A DNA stretch of 9,868 nt from Thermoflexus sp. (GTDB lineage: Bacteria > Chloroflexota > Anaerolineae > B4-G1 > DUEL01), in assembly GCA_028276215.1 (NCBI GenBank), contig JAPYWT010000052.1, positions 1-9,868 of the forward strand. Reading direction: 5' to 3'. The position numbers and the translations under genes were made by a program. This document shows, piece by piece, positions 5,203-9,868 of this stretch. Under the pieces are notes generated by a model, which saw only the letters and a program-made list of their open reading frames with translations, was not told the DNA's origin and searched no databases. The number at the start of each line of letters is the position of its first letter. The stretch's first letter is position 1.

Positions 5203-5807
5203 AGTTGTACCCGGCGCGGGTGGACCCGACAGTGCTCCGCCTCCACGATGGCCGCAATCTGGGCCACCGTGCGGTCCAGTTCTCCCTCCCGGTTGACGAC
5301 CACGTAGTCAAACTCCTGCATACGGCTCATCTCCCACTCAATCTTCCCCACCCGCTCGGCCAATTGCTCCGGCGTCTCTGTGCCCCGTCCCTTTAGGCGG
5401 CGCACCAGTTCGTCCTTTGATTCAGCGGTCAGGAAGATGAGCACCGCCTCAGGAGCCAGTCGGCGGATGGTCGCCGCGCCCTGGACGTCCACCCGCATGA
5501 TGACGTCTTTGCCCGATGCGAAGGCGTCCCGGACCTGCTGTTTGGGGACCCCTTTGTGCTCTCCGTAGACGACCGCGTGCTCCAGCAGTTCCCCTTCCCG
5601 CTCCAGCCGCAGGAACTCCTCGGTGGAGAGGAAGAAGTAGTCCACGCCGTGGACCTCGCCGGGGCGCGGGGGGCGGTCCGTGGCCGTGACGACGAAGTGG
5701 AAAGGGTAACCCAACTCCTTCATCCGCCGCAGGACGGAGTCCTTCCCGACCCCGGCGGGTCCTGAGATGACGATGAGCAGCGGGTAGCGGGGGGGCGTCC
5801 AGGTCAT
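5199..5807 (-). CDS. gmk: Guanylate kinase
   Basis: The 202-aa product phosphorylates GMP to GDP with ATP, an essential cytoplasmic step in GTP and dGTP synthesis. The P-loop GPAGVGKDS (16-24) is followed by the GMP-binding block TDRPPRPGEVHGVDYFF, then EHAVVYGEHKGVP and the DVQGAATIR helix, all in family order. The usual Ser/Thr after the P-loop lysine is replaced by Asp23. ATG 5807 is chosen because GGAGG ends 8 nt before it; a nearer ATG at 5814 is out of frame and only one base from GGAGG. An upstream TTCCTC can pair with the ribosome binding site. The gene heads the gmk-nth-phosphatase unit and is divergent from the FmdB-type gene. Confidence 0.95.
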   Translation of the reverse strand: MTWTPPRYPLLIVISGPAGVGKDSVLRRMKELGYPFHFVVTATDRPPRPGEVHGVDYFFLSTEEFLRLEREGELLEHAVVYGEHKGVPKQQVRDAFASGKDVIMRVDVQGAATIRRLAPEAVLIFLTAESKDELVRRLKGRGTETPEQLAERVGKIEWEMSRMQEFDYVVVNREGELDRTVAQIAAIVEAEHCRVHPRRVQL

Positions 5808-5808
5808 C

Positions 5809-5836
5809 TTGCATTCCTCCTTGAGGAAGGTATAAT
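5809..5836 (+). promoter_or_regulatory. Putative promoter for the FmdB-type gene
   Basis: A perfect -10 TATAAT (5831-5836) lies 16 bp after TTGCAT (5809-5814), which matches the -35 consensus at only its first three bases. The predicted start near 5843 gives a leader of roughly 90 nt before ATG 5935. No equally good promoter for divergent gmk was found on the minus strand in this spacer. Confidence 0.4.
5814..5828 (-). promoter_or_regulatory. Possible hairpin covering the gmk ribosome binding site
   Basis: On the minus strand TTCCTC, AAG, GAGGAA forms a 6-bp inverted repeat with a 3-base loop. GAGGAA includes the gmk Shine-Dalgarno sequence, so the structure could limit ribosome access. The tight loop makes it modest in stability. 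The same bases lie between the -35 and -10 elements of the proposed plus-strand promoter, so the symmetry could instead be an operator or chance. Confidence 0.35.
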
Positions 5837-5865
5837 TGCTCCTTGCAGTCACTACCTGCACCATG

Positions 5866-5907
5866 TGTGGCGCAGGCTGTTCGCCTGCGCTGGCGGCCTG
5901 CGCTACA
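5866..5907 (+). repeat. Palindromic repeat in the FmdB leader with two alternative hairpins
   Basis: GCGCAGGC (5870-5877) can pair with GCCTGCGC (5883-5890), loop TGTTC. Alternatively TGTGGCGCAGG (5866-5876) can pair with CCTGCGCTACA (5897-5907), with one G-T wobble. The two pairings exclude each other because GCCTGCGCT is present twice (5883-5891 and 5896-5904). The TGTG/CTACA ends resemble the palindrome at 3847-3876. It lies in the predicted 5' leader and has no T-run, so it does not look like a terminator. Confidence 0.65.
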
Positions 5908-5934
5908 TCACGAGATCACCCGGAGGGAACGGAG

Positions 5935-6336
5935 ATGCCCGTATACGAGTACCGATGCCACGACTGTCGTCGTCGCGTTTCCATATTTTGGCGGACGTTC
6001 TCCGAAGCCCAGAGCGGGACGCCGGTCTGTCCCCACTGCGGGGGCACGAATCTGACCCGCCTCATCTCCCGCGTGCGGGTGGTCCGCTCCGAGGAGAGCC
6101 GCCTGGAGTCGCTGGCCGACGATTCTTTCCTCTCCGACTTTGACGAAAAGGACCCCCGCTCGCTGGCGCGCATGATGCGCCGGATGGCCGACGAAGTGGG
6201 AGAAGACCTGGGGCCGGAGTTTGAGGAAGTTGTCGGACGGCTGGAGGCAGGGGAGAGCCCCGAGGAGATAGAGAAGGCCATGCCGGAACTGATGGGGGAG
6301 GAAGGCGGGGAAGCGGACATCGGCGAGGAGTTATAA
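5935..6336 (+). CDS. FmdB-type zinc-ribbon protein
   Basis: The 133-aa product starts MPVYEYRCHDC, the hallmark of the FmdB-type zinc-ribbon domain. C8-x2-C11 and C32-x2-C35 (CPHCGG) are the four expected zinc ligands. The remainder (about 45-133) is charged and becomes strongly acidic, with repeated Glu-rich segments and no other recognised domain; longer than the minimal FmdB domain, it may mediate protein contacts. FmdB was first linked to regulation of amidase/formamidase genes in Methylophilus, but most members are uncharacterised, and no amidase gene is near. ATG 5935 has GGAGG at 8-nt spacing; longer in-frame starts lie before or at the predicted promoter. Its TAA overlaps the convergent tmk stop within TTATAA. 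Confidence 0.88.
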   Translation: MPVYEYRCHDCRRRVSIFWRTFSEAQSGTPVCPHCGGTNLTRLISRVRVVRSEESRLESLADDSFLSDFDEKDPRSLARMMRRMADEVGEDLGPEFEEVVGRLEAGESPEEIEKAMPELMGEEGGEADIGEEL

Positions 6337-6966
6337 CGTCGGAGGGGTATGTCCCGTCCAGCGTGCCTGCAGGAGGGCGCGCAGGTCCGCCTGCACTGCA
6401 TCCACGGGACGGGCGGCGTCCACCACAATCCACCGCTGGGGCTCCAGGCCGGCCAGTTCCAGATAGCCGGTCCGCACCCGGCGGTGGAAATCCACTGTCT
6501 CCTGATCCAGACGGTTCCACTCTCCCCCGCCCGCCCGGCGGCGGGCCAGTCCCTCTTCGGGGGAAATGTCCAGGCAGAAGGTCAGGTCGGGGGTCAGGCC
6601 GCCGGTCGCCAGGTAGAGGACCAGCCGGAGCGCGTCCAGGTCCAGTCCCCGCCCGTAGCCCTGGTAGGCCAGGGTACTGTCGGCGTAGCGGTCGCAGAGG
6701 ACGGTCTGTCCGGCGGCCAGCGCCGGGCGGATAATCTCGGCCACCAACTGAGCGCGCGCGGCGCAGTACAGGAAGACCTCCGTCCAGGGGGACATGCCGG
6801 TATGGGCCGGGTCGTGGAGAACTTCCCGAATCCGTTCCCCGATGGTTGTCCCTCCCGGCTCCCGGACCAGGACGACGGGATGGCCCTCTTCCTGCAGCCA
6901 ATGGGCCAGCAGGCGGGCCTGGGTCGTCTTCCCGCTACCGTCGGGCCCCTCCAGCGTGATGAACAA
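6331..6966 (-). CDS. tmk: Thymidylate kinase (dTMP kinase)
   Basis: The product phosphorylates dTMP to dTDP with ATP, an essential step toward dTTP. With a TTG start at 6966 it has 211 aa and begins MFITLEGPDGSGKTTQ, the usual family start; P-loop residues 7-15, REPGGT (35-40), the DRY motif (92-94) with the following ADSTLAYQGYGRGLD, and an Arg-rich lid (RRRAGGGEWNR) are all present. TTG is preferred because GGAGG sits 5 nt before it. The alternative GTG at 6999 would add 11 residues (VLPPFSAEVP region) and has only AAGGTGAT at longer spacing; an automatic annotation may choose it. It is the last gene of the minus-strand unit and its stop overlaps the FmdB-type stop by 6 bp. Confidence 0.95.
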   Translation of the reverse strand: MFITLEGPDGSGKTTQARLLAHWLQEEGHPVVLVREPGGTTIGERIREVLHDPAHTGMSPWTEVFLYCAARAQLVAEIIRPALAAGQTVLCDRYADSTLAYQGYGRGLDLDALRLVLYLATGGLTPDLTFCLDISPEEGLARRRAGGGEWNRLDQETVDFHRRVRTGYLELAGLEPQRWIVVDAARPVDAVQADLRALLQARWTGHTPPTL

Positions 6967-7009
6967 CGGTACCTCCGCAGAAAACGGCGGCAAAACCACC
7001 GCCGCGACA

Positions 7010-7345
7010 TCACCTTCGGTATAACCAGACGGTCTCCTCCCGAAGGCGGCGCGGCAGGTTCTCCCACTCCTCCGGGGTGTAGACCAGAACGTCCACCGGC
7101 ACTGGCAGTTCCGTGAGGTCCCATTCGGCGGCTCGCCGTTCTGGGGACGCTGTTGCTCTTTCCACCAAAATCACCACATCCAGGTCGCTCCCCACTCCCC
7201 AGTCTCCCCGGCTGTATGACCCGCAGTATCCGATACCCACGACATCGGGGCGCCGGACCGTCTCCGCCCACTGCCGGAGCGCCTCCAGGACCGTCGGGGC
7301 ATCAGGCCATTTGAGCACGGACGAAGTCCACAATCTCACGGGCAT
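7010..7345 (-). CDS. MNT-type minimal nucleotidyltransferase (HEPN partner)
   Basis: The 111-aa product has the pol-beta nucleotidyltransferase signature GS-x10-D-x-D: G42-S43 in CGSYSRGDWG, then D54 and D56 in SDLDVV, with a third acidic residue, D85, in VPVDVLVY. Such small MNT proteins are encoded beside HEPN proteins. In studied pairs (HepT-MntA type) the MNT partner is the antitoxin and AMPylates the HEPN toxin. ATG 7345 is chosen because GGAGG lies 9 nt before it, giving a 44-bp overlap with the HEPN gene. GTG 7318, with a 17-bp overlap and product start MLKWPDAPT, is an equally family-like alternative with a weaker ribosome binding site. The overlap implies coupled translation and matched stoichiometry. 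Confidence 0.88.
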   Translation of the reverse strand: MPVRLWTSSVLKWPDAPTVLEALRQWAETVRRPDVVGIGYCGSYSRGDWGVGSDLDVVILVERATASPERRAAEWDLTELPVPVDVLVYTPEEWENLPRRLREETVWLYRR

Positions 7346-7691
7346 ACCGGATCGCCTCCTCGCTCTGGAGGGGGCCGTAGTGCTCAAAGGGGGCGCCTTC
7401 GGCGAAACTATTGGGGTAGCGGGGAGGGATGTAGAAACTATCCAGCAGCCGGGCCTTCTCTACCAGGGGAGCGGGGACGGCGACCTGGGGTGGAAGTTCC
7501 CGCAGGAGTCGGGCAACGACGTGCCCCCATGCTTCCTGTCCGTAATGCAGGTGGAGGGCCTTTACCGCTTTCTCGGCGGCCTGCTGGGCAGCGAAGCATG
7601 CCCATTCGTGCCGCCCCGCTCGCCGGGAATCCTCTGCCTGCTCCAGGTCCCGCTCCGCCTGGCGGAACCAGTCCTGTGCCCGCTGTACCAT
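7302..7691 (-). CDS. HEPN domain protein (MNT partner)
   Basis: The 129-aa all-helical product matches the small HEPN family: N-terminal AQDWFRQAERDLEQAE, then FAAQQAAEKAVKALHLH with a downstream histidine, then IPPRYPNSF and a final helix EAIRYAREIVDFVR. HEPN proteins are often RNases or RNA-binding partners of MNT nucleotidyltransferases and act as toxins in several systems. The usual RNase signature R-x4-6-H was not found in its normal late-helix position; the only such spacing is in the early loop SRRAGRHEW, so ribonuclease activity is doubtful. ATG 7691 follows the ATPase stop by 7 nt, with GAGGG about 10 nt upstream. Residues before this Met in the open frame overlap the ATPase gene and are unlike the family. 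Confidence 0.88.
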   Translation of the reverse strand: MVQRAQDWFRQAERDLEQAEDSRRAGRHEWACFAAQQAAEKAVKALHLHYGQEAWGHVVARLLRELPPQVAVPAPLVEKARLLDSFYIPPRYPNSFAEGAPFEHYGPLQSEEAIRYAREIVDFVRAQMA

Positions 7692-7698
7692 AAATGGC

Positions 7699-9264
7699 TT
7701 ACCCTCTGGTGATCCGCACCCGTCGGTTCGGCTCTTCCCCCACCGAGTAAGAGGAAAGGCCGGCTTCCCGGGCCATTTCGTGTTGCTGGCGGCGGATGAA
7801 CGCGTTCTGGGGGGAGAGTTCCACTTCATCCGCCTCCCCGTCCAGAATCCGCCGGATCGCGTGGTCCGCCTCCCGCAGGGCGGGTGTCAGCGGGCCGGGC
7901 AGGTGGTTCTCCGCCGCGATGTCGCTCAGGCAGGCCTCCATTTGTGCGACGGTATTGGCCCGCAGGACGTAGACGGGGATGCCCTTCCGCTCAGCGTCGG
8001 TGATCAGCCGGGGGCGCTTACGGAAGAAGCCTTTGGTGGTCACGAAGGCATCCGCCTGCCCCAGTTCATCCACCACGTAGACGGGGACCTGCATGCGGCG
8101 GGCGGCCCGTTCCAGCCGGTTGCGGGCGATACCGTAGGGGAAAATGCGCACTGGCTCCTGGATTTTGGGCCCCAGCGGCGCCGGAGAGGGAGCCGGAGAC
8201 GGGGCGTCGGGGGATGGGCGCGCGCGGCCGCTCTCCCGCTCCTCCAGTGACGGTGGTTTCGCCTTCTCCACCCGAATCTCTCCGGACGCGTCCCGGTAGC
8301 GGAGTTCGGCCTGCAGGGGACGGCCCCGGAGCAGCGCGTCCACCGATTCGGCCACACTGTGGTGGATGAGCAGCCGCTGGCGGTCCTGGATTTCAATGAG
8401 AACGTCAAACGTCGGCGGCGCGCGACGCTCCAGGATGGTCTTCTGGGTACCCCGCCGACGCGCCTCCTCGTCCGAAAGGGTCACGCTCTCAATCCCCCCG
8501 ACCAGGTCGGAGAGGGTGGGATTCAGCAGAAGGTTGTCCAGGGTGTTGCCGTGGGCGGTGGCGATGAGTTGGACGCCCCGTTCGGCGATGGTCCGCGCGG
8601 CCAGGGCTTCCAGTTCCCTCCCGATTTCGTCAATGATGATGACTTCGGGGTTGTGGTTCTCCACCGCCTCAATCATCACCTCGTGCTGGAGGGAGGGCAT
8701 CTCCACCTGCATGCGGCGCGCGCGGCCAACGGCAGGATGGGGGATGTCGCCGTCGCCGCCGATTTCGTTGGACGTGTCCACAATGATGACCCGCTTCGTC
8801 TCCGCCAGGACCCGGGCGGCTTCCCGCAGCATGGTTGTCTTACCCACGCCGGGCCGGCCCAGGAGGAGGATGCTCTTGCCGCTCTCAATGATGTCCTGGA
8901 TGATGGCGATGGTGCCGTAGACGGCCCGGCCGACCCGACAAGTCAGCCCGACGATGTCCCCTTTGCGGTTGCGGATGGCCGCGATGCGGTGGAGGGTACG
9001 GGCGATGCCGGCGCGGTTGTCGGCGTCAAATTCGCCCACCCGTTCCACCACATGCTGGATGTCTTCCCGGGTGACCTCCCGCTCGCTCAGCACCACCTCG
9101 CCGTCGGTGTAGCGGGCAGTGGGCACCCGGCCCAGGTCCAGAATCACCTCCAGCAACTCATCCCGCCGACCGATCTGCTGGATTCTCTCCCGCAGGTCTT
9201 CCGGCAGGACGTTCAGCAGCGCGTCCAGATCATCCGTAATGTGATTGTAATACCCCTTCTCCAC
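7699..9264 (-). CDS. R3H-domain AAA ATPase (Ycf45 / SpoIIIAA-like)
   Basis: The 521-aa protein has an N-terminal helical region (1 to about 115), an AAA-type ATPase core with Walker A GRPGVGKT (136-143) and Walker B EVIIIDEIG (D212-E213), then ATAHGNTLDNL and the sensor-like region to about 300. A Pro/Ala/Ser-rich linker (about 337-372) leads to a second domain (about 373-455). The C-terminal R3H domain (about 460-521) carries R491-x3-H495 and GEEPNRRVRI; R3H binds single-stranded nucleic acid. This layout is that of the Ycf45 family of cyanobacteria, chloroplasts and Chloroflexota, whose ATPase resembles SpoIIIAA; its cellular role is not settled. GTG 9264 is 5 nt after the preceding stop and has no strong ribosome binding site, so the true start may lie a few codons further in, near HITDDLDALL. 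Confidence 0.9.
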   Translation of the reverse strand: MEKGYYNHITDDLDALLNVLPEDLRERIQQIGRRDELLEVILDLGRVPTARYTDGEVVLSEREVTREDIQHVVERVGEFDADNRAGIARTLHRIAAIRNRKGDIVGLTCRVGRAVYGTIAIIQDIIESGKSILLLGRPGVGKTTMLREAARVLAETKRVIIVDTSNEIGGDGDIPHPAVGRARRMQVEMPSLQHEVMIEAVENHNPEVIIIDEIGRELEALAARTIAERGVQLIATAHGNTLDNLLLNPTLSDLVGGIESVTLSDEEARRRGTQKTILERRAPPTFDVLIEIQDRQRLLIHHSVAESVDALLRGRPLQAELRYRDASGEIRVEKAKPPSLEERESGRARPSPDAPSPAPSPAPLGPKIQEPVRIFPYGIARNRLERAARRMQVPVYVVDELGQADAFVTTKGFFRKRPRLITDAERKGIPVYVLRANTVAQMEACLSDIAAENHLPGPLTPALREADHAIRRILDGEADEVELSPQNAFIRRQQHEMAREAGLSSYSVGEEPNRRVRITRG

Positions 9265-9269
9265 GGTGC

Positions 9270-9868
9270 TCAGTTCTCTTCTCCCTCAGATTGGGCGGGC
9301 GGGAGCAGAGGGCCAGGCGGTACCCGCTCCCCGCGCCCGGTAACGAGGCCAATGCCGAACCGGCGCGCGGCCGCGTCGCAGGCCGCGTCCACCCGGAGCC
9401 CGTAGATATACACCAGATAAGGGCCGGGAACCCCATGTTGCGCCAGTCGTTGCCGGAAGCCCTCGGAGCGCATCCGGTTGGCCCAATCCTCTATCTCCCG
9501 GCGGCTCAGCCGGGTTTTTGCTTCCACCACAGCCCACAGGGCCTGACCGTCCCGGGCCGCGGGGATTGCCACATCTACTTCACCGTCCATCCGGACCTGT
9601 CGGGGTTCTTCCAGAATCTGATAGCCCTTTTGCTCCAGAAGAACCATAACCCAGTCTTCGGCCTCTTCCTCTACAGTCGCCCCGATGGTCCGTCGCAGGT
9701 TGTTGACCTCTACGGAGAGATGGTCCACTTTTTGGGCCAGCACATCCACCCGTTCATCCGTGCGCCGTTGGGCCTCCTCGCTGCGCCGTTGGGCCTCGGC
9801 CAGTTCCTCTACCCGTTGCTCCGTGCGCCGTTGGGCCTCCTCGCTGCGCCGTTGGGCCTCGGCCAGTT
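9270..9868 (-). CDS. Coiled-coil protein with PD-(D/E)XK nuclease-like domain (partial, DUF3782-like)
   Basis: The gene runs off the window end; 198 C-terminal residues are visible. The upstream part is a charged coiled coil of repeating ELAEAQRRSEEAQRRTEQRV-type heptads. The last 135 residues hold a restriction-endonuclease-like core: a helix with EEEAEDWV, an Asp in GEVDV (codon 9575-9573) and an E-x-K in VVEAKTRLS (Glu codon 9524-9522, Lys codon 9518-9516). The D...ExK spacing fits PD-(D/E)XK folds. Proteins with this coiled coil plus nuclease-like domain (DUF3782/COG5493 type) are common in archaea and thermophilic bacteria and have no established function. The assignment is by pattern only. 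The Met/GTG at 9749 is not the real start, since the coiled-coil frame stays open to the edge. The R3H ATPase follows after 5 nt. Confidence 0.78.
   Translation of the reverse strand, partial: LAEAQRRSEEAQRRTEQRVEELAEAQRRSEEAQRRTDERVDVLAQKVDHLSVEVNNLRRTIGATVEEEAEDWVMVLLEQKGYQILEEPRQVRMDGEVDVAIPAARDGQALWAVVEAKTRLSRREIEDWANRMRSEGFRQRLAQHGVPGPYLVYIYGLRVDAACDAAARRFGIGLVTGRGERVPPGPLLPPAQSEGEEN
9741..9866 (-). repeat. 63-bp in-frame coding repeat, two copies plus a decayed third
   Basis: On the minus strand two 63-bp units, 9866-9804 and 9803-9741, are identical over about their first 47 bases and diverge over the rest. Each encodes 21 residues (three heptads) starting LAEAQRRSEEAQRRT. A third unit, 9740-9678, keeps only LAQ and the phase. 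Inside each unit GCCCAACGGCGCA occurs twice. The array reaches the window end, so the copy number is unknown. In-frame duplication of a 3-heptad block lengthens the coiled coil without breaking its register. Confidence 0.85.

Noticed and set aside
5836..6336. 166-aa form of the FmdB-type protein starting at TTG 5836
   Set aside because: Its extra 33 residues are encoded by the -10 element and the palindromic repeat, and ATG 5935 has a good ribosome binding site and the family's MPVYEYRC start.
7113..7712. 199-aa plus-strand open frame
   Set aside because: Antisense to the MNT and HEPN genes; its sequence shows no domain.
8359..9405. 348-aa plus-strand open frame
   Set aside because: Antisense shadow of the R3H ATPase and the following gene; no ribosome binding site or family motif, and it crosses the boundary between two well-supported genes.

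Overview
The window is GC-rich bacterial chromosome. It holds the end of a ribosomal-protein operon, then mostly minus-strand housekeeping and accessory genes. No rRNA, tRNA, transposase, integrase or CRISPR array was seen. The gene set, tandem heptamer repeats between genes, small palindromic repeats, a Gmk with a GVGKD P-loop, an R3H/AAA ATPase near tmk, and HEPN/MNT and coiled-coil PD-(D/E)XK genes together suggest a Chloroflexota (Anaerolineae-like), possibly thermophilic, genome. This is an inference from overall character; no phylogenetic marker was compared.

Layout. 1-1363 (+): the end of rplA, a 334-nt spacer, rplJ (L10) and rplL (L7/L12). The spacer holds two arrays of 7-8 bp repeats, an L10 leader, a strong attenuator-like terminator and a third heptamer array that runs into the rplJ ribosome binding site. 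1366-1404: an 18-bp perfect palindrome fills the gap to the convergent gene. 1403-3835 (-): a PadR-family repressor with a near-consensus promoter and palindromic operator, translationally coupled to a 602-aa three-part protein (FMN/Fe-S flavodoxin-like domain, SCP2 domain, six-helix membrane domain). 3912-5807 (-): gmk, nth and a histidine phosphatase, coupled end to end. 5809-6336 (+): a divergent FmdB-type zinc-ribbon gene whose stop codon overlaps the convergent tmk stop. 6331-9868 (-): a compact run transcribed in the order coiled-coil PD-(D/E)XK protein (cut by the window edge), R3H/AAA ATPase, HEPN, MNT nucleotidyltransferase, tmk.

How they work together. L10 and L7/L12 form the ribosomal stalk, and the leader should let excess L10-L12 shut off its own mRNA. 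Gmk and Tmk supply GDP and dTDP for nucleic-acid synthesis, and Nth repairs oxidised pyrimidines. The PadR pair looks like a ligand-sensing unit in which the repressor controls its own promoter and a membrane-tethered oxidoreductase. The HEPN/MNT pair is a toxin-antitoxin-like cassette sitting inside a housekeeping transcription unit.

The points most worth a second look are the three heptamer arrays around the L10 leader, the flavodoxin-SCP2-membrane fusion with a palindrome captured in its coding sequence, the PadR promoter/operator, and the nuclease-ATPase-HEPN-MNT gene run.
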